Shown: piece by piece, positions 17,454 through 25,061 of the stretch
How positions within the stretch are numbered: the first letter of the stretch is position 1
How the letters are laid out: every line of letters begins with the position of its first letter
NCBI GenBank assembly: GCA_964586285.1
Contig: CAZPHU010000016.1
Coordinates: 1-51,183 of the forward strand
Length of the DNA: 51,183 bases
Direction: 5' to 3'
Source of the DNA: CAZPHU01 sp964586285
Lineage (GTDB): Bacteria; Fibrobacterota; Chitinivibrionia; Chitinivibrionales; CAYFVL01
Made by a program: the position numbers and the translations under genes
Notes under the pieces: model-generated
Seen by the model: the letters and a program-made list of their open reading frames with translations, nothing else
Told to the model about the DNA's origin: nothing
Database searches by the model: none

Positions 17454-17600
17454 TTGCTTTTACGACGTTAAACGTACTTTTCCTTTTTTGCGCATTTTGG
17501 GAATATTATTTTAGTACCATAATCGAATTTCTTTTGACCGGAGAACAGTACGAGCAACCAGGAAAAAACGTTCACCAGCAATTCTTCAAGAAGGTATTAT

Positions 17601-17939
17601 ATGCTGATAACCGAGATAGCCTCTGCCCTGAAATGCACTCTTTTTCATGGCGGTTCAGGATATGAACAGTGCTCAATCACCCGTGTATGCGCATCGGATC
17701 TTATGAGCGACGTGCTGGCTGTGGAGGATGATCATCTGCTTCTGATCACCTCGCTTGCCTCGGATCAGGCATTGCGCACAGCGGATATTGTAGGCGCTAA
17801 AGCGGTACTTATCGTCAATAAGAAGCCTGTTCACCAGAAAATGATCGCCCTGGCAAAAGAGTTTGACATCCCGCTGCTGGGCACTCCTCTACCAAAATTC
17901 GAAGCATGCGTACAGCTTGGCAAACTGCTTAACCTGTGA
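17601..17939 (+). CDS. DRTGG domain protein (first copy)
   Basis: A 112-aa stand-alone DRTGG domain. It has an N-terminal 'LKCTLFHGGSGYEQCSITRVCASDLMSDVLA' region (quoted in part: HGGSGYEQ, ASDLMSDVLAV), a 'LLLITSLASDQALRTADIVGAKAVLIV' core (key residues LLLITSL, QALRTADIVGA) and 'AKEFDIPLLGTPLPKFE'. DRTGG domains accompany CBS domains and phosphotransacetylases; the ligand is not established. AGAAGG lies about six bases before the ATG. First gene of a four-gene plus-strand cassette divergent from the hydrogenase; a second, different DRTGG copy is two genes on. Confidence 0.85.
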   Translation: MLITEIASALKCTLFHGGSGYEQCSITRVCASDLMSDVLAVEDDHLLLITSLASDQALRTADIVGAKAVLIVNKKPVHQKMIALAKEFDIPLLGTPLPKFEACVQLGKLLNL

Positions 17940-17946
17940 GACCGTG

Positions 17947-18885
17947 ATGAGGAAACTACCCATAAATCCTGACCAAAGCCCTCTTCTGGTTCTTGAGCTG
18001 ATTTATAAACTCAAGATCAAGGATGTTATGACAACCGAGGTCGTGACTGCTCAAAGAAACGACACCATGCGCAGGGTTCAACAGCTGATGAAAGACAATC
18101 TGATCAGCGGAGTGCCGATTGTTGAGAAAGGAAGGCTTTTTGGCATAGTCAGTGTGGATGATATAATTATCGCCCTCGACAAGGGGCATATCGGTGACGG
18201 GGTCGACAAACATATGACCCGCACCGTTACTGTGCTGGAAGACGACATGCCGCTTTCTTTTGGAATCAATTACCTGGAAAAGTATAATTACGGTCGTTTC
18301 CCGGTTCTGAACAAAGACAAAGTCATGGTTGGAATTGTAACCAGCCGCGACATAATCGCCGGCCTTCTTTTCGAGATGAATCGCGAGGTGGATCTGTTGG
18401 AATCGAGGCAGGAAGCCGCCGGTGAAGTTAGTATCGACCATATATATAAAGAATACAAGATCAAGAAACTGGATTTTGAGAATGCGGGCAAAGCAAGTAA
18501 CGAAATCAAGAAGATACTGAAGAGCAGGAATGTCGACTCAAAGACACTCAGACGTGTTGCCGTGGCCTCCTATGAGCTTGAAATCAATCAGGTCGTACAC
18601 TCCGAGGGTGGTAAGATCATGTGCACAATAACCCCCGGACACGTGAGAATAGTTGCAAAGGACAGCGGCCCTGGGATTCAGAACGTTGAACAGGCTTTGC
18701 AGGAGGGTTATTCAACCGCAAACGAATGGATAAAGTCTCTGGGATTCGGAGCGGGCTTAGGTCTTCCAAACACACGCAGAGTCTCCGACGAATTCGATAT
18801 CCGATCGGAACTGAACCTGGGTACCATAGTTACATCGAAGATAAATTTACCAAATATCAAGGAGGGGTCGCATGAAAACACATGA
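17947..18885 (+). CDS. CBS-pair sensor fused to RsbT/RsbW-like ATPase domain
   Basis: A 312-aa fusion protein. Residues about 18-140 form two CBS motifs ('IKDVMTTEVVTAQRNDTM', 'GIVSVDDIIIAL', 'GRFPVLNKDKVMVGIVTSRDII'), which usually bind adenosyl ligands. Residues about 185-305 form an anti-sigma-type GHKL ATPase ('YELEINQVVHSEGG', 'AKDSGPGI', 'GFGAGLGLPNTRRV'). No phosphoacceptor His. A natural reading is an adenylate-sensing switch that acts on a partner protein. The ATG at 17947 follows the previous stop by seven bases; the ribosome site is weak, so coupling is likely. The end overlaps the next gene by 14 bases. Confidence 0.85.
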   Translation: MRKLPINPDQSPLLVLELIYKLKIKDVMTTEVVTAQRNDTMRRVQQLMKDNLISGVPIVEKGRLFGIVSVDDIIIALDKGHIGDGVDKHMTRTVTVLEDDMPLSFGINYLEKYNYGRFPVLNKDKVMVGIVTSRDIIAGLLFEMNREVDLLESRQEAAGEVSIDHIYKEYKIKKLDFENAGKASNEIKKILKSRNVDSKTLRRVAVASYELEINQVVHSEGGKIMCTITPGHVRIVAKDSGPGIQNVEQALQEGYSTANEWIKSLGFGAGLGLPNTRRVSDEFDIRSELNLGTIVTSKINLPNIKEGSHENT

Positions 18886-19207
18886 TATTCAACATACTCT
18901 GGGCTATCGCCCCGTTTATGAGCCGTATAAAGATGTTGAAATTACCAATGCCTATACCTCCGATCTGCTCAGTGACGTTATGGCTAACGCCGGCGACAAA
19001 GGGGTATTGATAACCATTCAGGCTCATAAAAACACCGTAGCTGTTGCCGAGCTGACCGGACAATATGCGATAATTCTTTGTAATAACCGGGATATTCCCC
19101 GGGATATGATTGAGGCTGCCCGCGGGGAGGATATAGCTCTTTTCCAAACGCCGCACGACCAGTACACGGCCTCCTGGAAGATTCATTCATTGCTTACACA
19201 AGGGTAA
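18872..19207 (+). CDS. DRTGG domain protein (second copy)
   Basis: A 111-aa DRTGG-type protein, clearly related in layout to the gene at 17601: 'ITNAYTSDLLSDVMANAGDKG', 'LITIQAHKNTVAVAELTGQ' and 'AARGEDIALFQTPHDQYTAS' (cf. ASDLMSDVLA and PLLGTPLPKFE in the first copy). Sequence identity is limited, so the pair is old rather than a recent duplication. AAGGAGGGG precedes the ATG inside the upstream gene. Two unequal DRTGG copies around a CBS-ATPase suggest a heteromeric complex (inference). Confidence 0.82.
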   Translation: MKTHDIQHTLGYRPVYEPYKDVEITNAYTSDLLSDVMANAGDKGVLITIQAHKNTVAVAELTGQYAIILCNNRDIPRDMIEAARGEDIALFQTPHDQYTASWKIHSLLTQG

Positions 19208-19217
19208 GCATACTCTT

Positions 19218-19955
19218 ATGCGCCTTAGAGCCGATTTTCATATTCATTCATGCCTCTCTCCGTGCGGGTCGCTTGAAATGTCTCCCAATGCGATTGTGAA
19301 GGAAGCAAAAACAAGGGGACTTGATGCGATTGCGTTGACCGATCATAATTGCGCACGCCACGCTTCCCTTTTCGCCGGGCTCTGTGAACGCAATAAGATG
19401 GCCTGGCTTGTAGGCATGGAGATTACCACGGTTGAAGAAGCACATGTGCTTGCACTTTTTGATTCAACCGAGGCTTGCATGATCATGGATCAAATCGTTT
19501 ATGAACACCTTCCCGATATCCCAAACAGACCGGAAAAGTGGGGTGATCAGGTGGTTGTAAACGAAAGAGAGGAAATAGTGGAGGAGGTCGAAAAGTTCCT
19601 GGGAACAGCTACGGATCTTCCGCTTGATGAACTCATATCGATCATTCACCATTATGACGGCCTGGCGGTTCCGTCTCATGTTGACAAGCCGGTATTCAGC
19701 ATAGTCTCTCAACTTGGTTTCATTCCTCCTCAATTTTACGATGCAATCGAGATCAGTTCTCATGGTAATTGGCAAAACTTATCGGAGCGCTTCGGAGATT
19801 ATCCGTATATTACGGCATCCGATTCGCATTATCTGGAAACAATCGGACAGGTATACACCGAACTCGAGCTGCCCGACAGGCACCTGAATTGTGCGAATAT
19901 AAAGAACTGTTTTTCAAGTAGAGCGTTTGAATTGAAGAAAAGAACCGGGGAGTAA
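19218..19955 (+). CDS. PHP-domain metal-dependent phosphoesterase
   Basis: A 245-aa protein with the PHP metal-binding set: 'DFHIHSCLSPCG' (HxH), 'ALTDHNCARH' (Asp-His), 'GMEITTVEEAHVLALF' (Glu and His), 'VPSHVDKP' and 'ASDSHYLETIGQ' (Asp-His). These are the residues of the trinuclear centre in PHP phosphoesterases that hydrolyse small phosphate esters or nucleotides. Its place at the end of the DRTGG-CBS/ATPase-DRTGG cassette suggests it makes or destroys the signal read by those proteins. Ends at the terminator at 20080. Confidence 0.9.
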   Translation: MRLRADFHIHSCLSPCGSLEMSPNAIVKEAKTRGLDAIALTDHNCARHASLFAGLCERNKMAWLVGMEITTVEEAHVLALFDSTEACMIMDQIVYEHLPDIPNRPEKWGDQVVVNEREEIVEEVEKFLGTATDLPLDELISIIHHYDGLAVPSHVDKPVFSIVSQLGFIPPQFYDAIEISSHGNWQNLSERFGDYPYITASDSHYLETIGQVYTELELPDRHLNCANIKNCFSSRAFELKKRTGE

Positions 19956-20079
19956 GAAAGAAAAAAGTATCGGTCTATACGAGTTTTTACTGCTGAAGTA
20001 AAGGCTTCAATTTGACTCTAAAGTTACCGTAATGCATATTAGAGAAGTTCCTGCGGCAAGGATTTATATCTGATCTCAG

Positions 20080-20104
20080 GGAACGGTAAACCTTCCTTTT
20101 TTTT
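20080..20104 (+). terminator. Rho-independent terminator after the PHP gene
   Basis: GGAACGG (20080-20086) pairs with CCTTCC (20091-20096) with one bulged base, followed by eight T. It separates the signalling cassette from the maturation operon. Confidence 0.65.
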
Positions 20105-20188
20105 CCGTCGCTTGCTAACGGCAAAATTTTTACCGTATCCTTTCCCTGCCGCACCTTTAATTATCGATGATTCGTCAGGACCTTTACT

Positions 20189-20458
20189 ATGGACCGTCGC
20201 CTTGGCTTTGTAGGCATAATTATAGAAGATCGGAAAAACAATGCCGCCCAGGTCAACTCACTGTTGAGCGCCTTTGGGGATCATATCATTGCCCGCACAG
20301 GTGTGCCTCAAAAGGATTGCGACCGCAGTGTTATAACCATTGTTATAGAGGCAACTACCGATGAACTGGGACGTCTTACCGGAAAACTGGGCTCCCTTCC
20401 CGGAGTCTCCGTCAAATCCGCTTTAAGCAAACAGAAAACAGGTGATAAGGCGGCATGA
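20189..20458 (+). CDS. TM1266-type iron-only hydrogenase system regulator
   Basis: An 89-aa ACT/NikR-like ferredoxin-fold protein. It starts 'RRLGFVGIIIEDRKNNAAQVNSLL' (RLGFVGIIIEDR is diagnostic) and continues 'IIARTGVPQKDCDRSVITIVIEA' and 'LTGKLGSLPGVSVKSA'. This is the small protein annotated as putative iron-only hydrogenase system regulator; it nearly always sits with hydE/hydF/hydG. Mechanism unknown. Its TGA overlaps the aspartase ATG (ATGA, 20455-20458), so it opens the maturation operon. Confidence 0.92.
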   Translation: MDRRLGFVGIIIEDRKNNAAQVNSLLSAFGDHIIARTGVPQKDCDRSVITIVIEATTDELGRLTGKLGSLPGVSVKSALSKQKTGDKAA

Positions 20459-21867
20459 ATCAAACCCGTGTAGAAAAAGACTTTCTGGGTGCTCGCAGCT
20501 TACCGATCGATGTCTTTTGGGGAATACATACGCTTCGGGCCGTTGAAAATTTCCCCAGCTCAGGAATATCGGTAGCTCCCGAGCTTATTCGCGCCTATGC
20601 CCATGTAAAGAAAGCCGCATGCCTTGCCAATTCTGAGCTTGGTTTTTTGCCTCTGGAAATCGCCCAAGCTGTTTTGAAGGCTTGCGACGAGATGAGTGAG
20701 GGTAAGCTGGACAACCAGTTTCCTTTAGATGCACTTCAGGGCGGAGCCGGAACATCAACCAACATGAATGTCAATGAAGTACTGGCAAACCGAGCGATAT
20801 ATCATGCCGGTAAGCCGGTGGGGCGATACGATTTGATCGACCCCATAGATCATATAAACCTGCACCAGTCAACCAATGATACATATCCTACCGCACTGAA
20901 GATTGCGGCGATCGAGGGGGTCAGGAAATTAAGCGATGCACTTGCCCGATTGCAGGGTGCCTTTCAACGAAAAGAAAAGGAATTTGCAGGCATTGTTACC
21001 ATTGGTCGTACCGAACTCCAGGAGGCTGTTCCGATTACTCTGGGAGCGATCTTTTCAGCCTTTGCAGAGGCAATCAGCCGTGATCGGTGGCGTACTTTTA
21101 AGTGCGAAGAAAGGCTGCGTGTGGTTAATATCGGCGGTACCGCCGTGGGCACCGGCTTAACCGCCCCGCGCAGGTACATTTTTTTGGTTATAGAGAAGCT
21201 TCGTCAATTAACCGGCATGGGTTTAACAAGGGGTGAAAACGGGGTTGACCAGACAGCCAATGCCGACAGCCTGGTGGAGGTTTCGGGGATACTTGACGCC
21301 TGCGCCGTAAACCTTAAAAAAATTTCCAACGATCTACGCCTTTTGCATCTGTTTGAAGAGATAAGTTTATTACCCGTGCAGGCCGGCTCCTCTATCATGC
21401 CCGGCAAAATTAACCCCGTTATTGTCGAATCGGCAATAATGGCGGGGATGAAAATTTCAACCAACCACACCCTGATTTCCCAGGCGGTATCATCGGGCAC
21501 CTTGCAGATATGCGAATTTTTGCCTCTATGCGCCCACGCGCTTTTGGAATCCATACGCATCCTGATTTCAACAGTTGAAGTTCTTAGACCCCATATCGAG
21601 AAGATAACGGCTAATGAGGACAACTGTAAAAGAAAGGCAGACAACAGCCCGATGCTTGTCACGGCATTCATTCCTGTAATCGGGTACCGTCGATCTCAGG
21701 AATTGCTCACCGAATATAAAAATACCCCAGGCACGTTGTCCTTTAGATCATTTCTTGAGCAGAAGCTTGGTTCCGATCTGGTTTGTAAACAATTGACACC
21801 CGAGAGCATAATGGCTCTGGGCCACAGAACAATTGGACACAGCGGCGATAGAAAGCAGAGCACCTAA
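20455..21867 (+). CDS. aspA: Aspartate ammonia-lyase (aspartase) in the hydrogenase maturation operon
   Basis: A 470-aa member of the fumarase/aspartase superfamily. Conserved blocks: 'GGAGTSTNMNVNEVLANRA', 'LHQSTNDTYPTALKIAA', 'GRTELQEAVPITLGAIF' and the signature loop GSSIMPGKINPVI with the catalytic Ser. It converts L-aspartate to fumarate and ammonia. It is coupled by ATGA to the TM1266-type gene and is 20 bases from hydF, so it belongs to the maturation operon. Supplying ammonia for the dithiomethylamine bridge of the H-cluster is a plausible role (inference). GSSIMPGK is shared with fumarase; aspartase is favoured by 'TSTNMNVNEV' and neighbourhood. Confidence 0.88.
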   Translation: MNQTRVEKDFLGARSLPIDVFWGIHTLRAVENFPSSGISVAPELIRAYAHVKKAACLANSELGFLPLEIAQAVLKACDEMSEGKLDNQFPLDALQGGAGTSTNMNVNEVLANRAIYHAGKPVGRYDLIDPIDHINLHQSTNDTYPTALKIAAIEGVRKLSDALARLQGAFQRKEKEFAGIVTIGRTELQEAVPITLGAIFSAFAEAISRDRWRTFKCEERLRVVNIGGTAVGTGLTAPRRYIFLVIEKLRQLTGMGLTRGENGVDQTANADSLVEVSGILDACAVNLKKISNDLRLLHLFEEISLLPVQAGSSIMPGKINPVIVESAIMAGMKISTNHTLISQAVSSGTLQICEFLPLCAHALLESIRILISTVEVLRPHIEKITANEDNCKRKADNSPMLVTAFIPVIGYRRSQELLTEYKNTPGTLSFRSFLEQKLGSDLVCKQLTPESIMALGHRTIGHSGDRKQST

Positions 21868-21887
21868 ATACCGGGGAAATAAAAAAA

Positions 21888-23150
21888 ATGGAAAAAACAC
21901 CCAAATCCATGCGCCTTCAAATCGGTCTTTTCGGCAGAACCAACGTAGGCAAAAGCAGCTTCCTCAATTTGATAGCGGGCCAGGACATTGCCATCACCTC
22001 TCCAATCCCCGGCACAACCACCGATGTGGTAGAAAAGGCCATGGAGCTTCTTCCGATAGGCCCGGTTTTGTTTCTGGACACCGCCGGCACGGACGACGTC
22101 TCGGAATTGTCTTCTCTGCGGCTGCACAAAACGGAAAAAGTTTTCGATCGAGCGGATGTTTTCGTACTTGTCATTGAGCCCGATAAGTGGCAGGAGTATG
22201 AGGAGACCATTGTTGCTCAGGCAGATAAACGCAAAACCCCGGTGGTTGTCGTTGTCAATAAGATTGATACGGCACCCTTGGGCGAGCAGGTTGCATGCAA
22301 TATCCTTCGCGCCGCACGCAACTGTAAAGTAATCAGCGTTGACCATGATAATCGCGACAAATACGTTGACGATTTCAAAAACTGTCTTGTACAGTCTTTA
22401 CCCGAAGAGTTGTTAAAGACGCCGGCGCTTGTTGGTGATCTTGTCCCCCCAGGTAGTCTGGCCGTGCTAATCGTACCCATAGATTTGCAGGCTCCAAAGG
22501 GCAGGCTTATTCTTCCTCAGGTACAAACTATAAGGGATGCGCTGGATAATGATGCCGCTGCACTTGTAGTCAAAGAGCGGGAATACGCTCACATGCTCAC
22601 TCAATTGCGTACGCCCCCGGCAGTTGCGATCTGCGATTCTCAGGTGGTTATGAAGATGGTTGCCGACACTCCTTTGGATATTCCTTGCACCACCTTTTCC
22701 ATTCTCTTCGCGCGATTCAAGGGAGATCTGATAGAAGAGGCACGGGGGGCGGCGGCTGTTGAGGGATTGAAGCCGGGGGATAAAGTCCTGATAGCGGAAG
22801 CCTGCAGTCATCATGCGGCCGAAGACGATATAGGACGAGTCAAAATCCCCAGGTGGCTGCGCCAGTATACGGGATGTGATCTTGACATCGATGTTGTCAG
22901 CGGGCGAGACTATCCCGACAATCTCGCAGACTACTCGGTGGTGATTCATTGCGGGGCCTGCATGCTGACCCGCAGAGAGATGATATTTCGTATTCACCAT
23001 GCACGCGAGGCCGGCGTACCGGTAACCAACTACGGCATATGTATCAGTTTTTTACAGGGTGTCCTTGACAGAGTGCTTACTCCTTTTCCCGCCGCTTTAC
23101 AGGCGTATCGCGACGAAATGACACGTTTAACATCAGGGAGCAATATATGA
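21888..23150 (+). CDS. hydF: [FeFe] hydrogenase maturation GTPase HydF
   Basis: A 420-aa protein with three parts. The GTPase domain has the P-loop GRTNVGKSS, 'PGTTTDVVEKAME', DTAG and NKID. A dimerisation domain follows ('PKGRLILPQVQTIRDALDND'). The C-terminal iron-sulfur domain has the ligand set CSH (in 'AEACSHHAAEDD') and HCGAC (in 'VVIHCGACML'). HydF is the scaffold that receives the di-iron subcluster assembled with HydE and HydG and delivers it to HydA. All hallmark residues are present. It overlaps hydG by ATGA (23147-23150). Confidence 0.97.
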   Translation: MEKTPKSMRLQIGLFGRTNVGKSSFLNLIAGQDIAITSPIPGTTTDVVEKAMELLPIGPVLFLDTAGTDDVSELSSLRLHKTEKVFDRADVFVLVIEPDKWQEYEETIVAQADKRKTPVVVVVNKIDTAPLGEQVACNILRAARNCKVISVDHDNRDKYVDDFKNCLVQSLPEELLKTPALVGDLVPPGSLAVLIVPIDLQAPKGRLILPQVQTIRDALDNDAAALVVKEREYAHMLTQLRTPPAVAICDSQVVMKMVADTPLDIPCTTFSILFARFKGDLIEEARGAAAVEGLKPGDKVLIAEACSHHAAEDDIGRVKIPRWLRQYTGCDLDIDVVSGRDYPDNLADYSVVIHCGACMLTRREMIFRIHHAREAGVPVTNYGICISFLQGVLDRVLTPFPAALQAYRDEMTRLTSGSNI

Positions 23151-24637
23151 GCTTATCCACAAAAGAATGGATTTCACAGCGAATCAAGCAGGAGCAGATA
23201 GATAAATATCTGGTCGACGGACAGGATTTTATCGATGAAGATCGTATCGAAAAACAACTGGCTCAAAATCGTGTTCCCGACGCCAAACGCGTTCGTGATA
23301 TAATAGCCAAAGCGGAGGCAATCGAAAGCCTTTCCCCCGATGAAACTGCGGCTTTACTCCATGTGAATGACCCGGAGCTTGTCGAAGAGATGGAGCAGGC
23401 GGCGGGTCGGATCAAAAAGAAAGTATACGATAATCGAATCGTCACCTTCGCTCCGCTGTATCTGAGCAACCTATGCGTAAACAATTGCCTTTATTGCGGC
23501 CTTAGATGCGAAAACACTAACATGTCGCGCGACCTCATTGATTTGGACTCTCTTCGTAAAGAGGTCGAAGTACTGGCCGGAACCATTGGACATAAGCGTC
23601 TGATAGTTGTATACGGAGAACATCCCAAGTCCGATATAGACTTTATGGAACAGACCATACGCACGATTTACGATGTAAAAGTCCCTACAAAAAAGGGTTT
23701 CGGTCAAATTCGTCGTGTAAATGTCAATGCCGCTCCCCTTTCCATAGAAAACCTTCGACGACTTCACGATGTGGGTATCGGAACTTATCAGGTTTTTCAG
23801 GAGACATATCACAAGCAAACCTACGCCGCGGTTCATCCCCATGGCACGCTTAAGAGTAATTACCGATGGCGCCTGTACTGTATGCACCGGGCTCTTGAGG
23901 CTGGAATCGACGATGTAGGAGTAGGAGCACTCTTTGGACTATATGACTGGCGATTCGAAGTCATGGGATTGGTTAATCATGCCTTGGAGCTTGAACGGGC
24001 GACCGGCATAGGCCCCCACACAGTCTCCTTTCCACGCCTGGAGCCGGCGGATAACGCTCCTGTTGCAACACAGGCCAAATATTCGGTGGACGACAAAGAT
24101 TTTCGTAAAGCAATTACAGTTATCCGCCTTGCAATTCCTTACACGGGTATGATTTTGACTGCCCGGGAAGACGCGCAAATGCGCAGGGATTTGCTTCCGC
24201 TTGGAATTACCCAAACCGATGCCTCAACCCGAATAGGGATTGGGGCATACAGTGATGCTGAGATGATCAATCAGGCGGGAAATAAGCAGCAGTTTATGCT
24301 GGGAGACACGCGCAGTTTGGACGAGGTTATCCGTGAGCTGGCTCAAATGGGCTATATTACAAGCTTTTGCACCGCCGGATACCGCTGTGGAAGAACGGGA
24401 GAGTGCATCATGGATCTTCTGCGAAGCGGACAGGAAGGGAAGTTTTGTAAATTAAACGCGGTACTTACATTTAGAGAATGGTTGGATGATTTTGCTGGTG
24501 ATGAAACCAAAAAGGTCAGTGAGCCTGTTATAAAAAAAGAGATTGAAGAGATCAGGGAGCGCATGCCGAAGGTTTTCGACTCATTTATAAAACATTATCA
24601 GCGTACCGTCGGCGGTGAACGGGATCTTTACTTCTAG
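23147..24637 (+). CDS. hydG: [FeFe] hydrogenase maturase HydG (tyrosine lyase), variant auxiliary-cluster motif
   Basis: A 496-aa radical SAM enzyme that cleaves tyrosine to give the CO and CN ligands of the H-cluster. The radical SAM cysteines are C110, C114 and C117 (CVNNCLYC). 'VNVNAAPLSIENLRRLHDVGIGTYQVFQETYH' (in part: GIGTYQVFQETYH) and 'GPHTVSFPRLEPA' are typical of HydG. The C-terminal auxiliary-cluster motif is normally C-x2-C-x22-C; here C408 and C434 keep the correct spacing, but the middle position, residue 411, is Gly (GGA codon), with extra Cys at 414 and 420. The rest of the protein looks intact. Translationally coupled to hydF. Confidence 0.95.
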   Translation: MSLSTKEWISQRIKQEQIDKYLVDGQDFIDEDRIEKQLAQNRVPDAKRVRDIIAKAEAIESLSPDETAALLHVNDPELVEEMEQAAGRIKKKVYDNRIVTFAPLYLSNLCVNNCLYCGLRCENTNMSRDLIDLDSLRKEVEVLAGTIGHKRLIVVYGEHPKSDIDFMEQTIRTIYDVKVPTKKGFGQIRRVNVNAAPLSIENLRRLHDVGIGTYQVFQETYHKQTYAAVHPHGTLKSNYRWRLYCMHRALEAGIDDVGVGALFGLYDWRFEVMGLVNHALELERATGIGPHTVSFPRLEPADNAPVATQAKYSVDDKDFRKAITVIRLAIPYTGMILTAREDAQMRRDLLPLGITQTDASTRIGIGAYSDAEMINQAGNKQQFMLGDTRSLDEVIRELAQMGYITSFCTAGYRCGRTGECIMDLLRSGQEGKFCKLNAVLTFREWLDDFAGDETKKVSEPVIKKEIEEIRERMPKVFDSFIKHYQRTVGGERDLYF

Positions 24638-24679
24638 CCCATTTTTGGCCTGAACGAAGCGATTCTCTCACGCCGATTT

Positions 24680-24780
24680 GCTCAATGCCTTTTAGTAGAA
24701 GATTTTAAGCAATTGCGTGAAATACAGCAGAGGGTATTCCACGCAATTGCTTCACCCCTTTTGCCATCGGGGCATTGAGC
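24680..24780 (+). promoter_or_regulatory. Nested stem-loop element between hydG and the hydE leader
   Basis: Outer stem GCTCAATGCC (24680-24689) with GGCATTGAGC (24771-24780), perfect over 10 bases. Inner stem AAGCAATTGCGTG (24707-24719) with CACGCAATTGCTT reading as CCACGCAATTGCTT (24739-24752), extended by AATAC/GTATT (24721-24725 and 24734-24738). The inner stem is followed by CACCCCTTTT, a weak terminator-like tail. The element lies 35 bases before the ribosome site of the 77-aa gene, so it could be an attenuator or regulatory RNA, or a palindromic repeat relic. Confidence 0.5.
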
Positions 24781-24827
24781 AGCTCATCGACTCAGAACCG
24801 CTCAGTTCAGGTATGAGGAGGAAATGT

Positions 24828-25061
24828 ATGTATGCGGAGCTGGAAAGCCGTTATTCGGTGAAAATTCTGCCGACTGCAATCATCGGCAAGCGGTGGGCAT
24901 TCAAGGGAGATAGATCCGCGGCAAATGTCCCGCTTGCGGTATCTCATCGTATTCCCTTATCGGAGAATGAAGGTGTAATAGTATACGGCTGGGATACATT
25001 AGACGAAACTCAAAAATATCGACTGACCGCCGGTTTGAAAGCGAAATTTTGTGATAGCTAA
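24828..25061 (+). CDS. Small 77-aa protein upstream of hydE, unknown
   Basis: A 77-aa ORF with a strong ribosome site (GAGGAGGA, five bases before the ATG at 24828); an upstream in-frame ATG is not supported. The protein contains 'YSVKILPTAIIGKRWAFKGDRSA' (key residues ILPTAIIGKRW), 'VPLAVSHRIPLSENEG' and 'LTAGLKAKFCDS'. It is soluble, with no cluster motif beyond one C-terminal Cys. It overlaps hydE by 11 bases. I do not recognise a family; the maturation-operon position implies a hydrogenase-related role. Confidence 0.72.
   Translation: MYAELESRYSVKILPTAIIGKRWAFKGDRSAANVPLAVSHRIPLSENEGVIVYGWDTLDETQKYRLTAGLKAKFCDS

Larger units (their letters stand above)
17148..17600. other. Divergent control region between hydrogenase operon and signalling cassette
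   Basis: No gene is supported in these 453 bases. They separate the minus-strand structural operon from the plus-strand DRTGG/CBS/PHP cassette and hold the promoter and two candidate operators listed separately. The sequence ATACACATTAA occurs twice, 45 bases apart (17293-17303 and 17338-17348). Confidence 0.6.
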
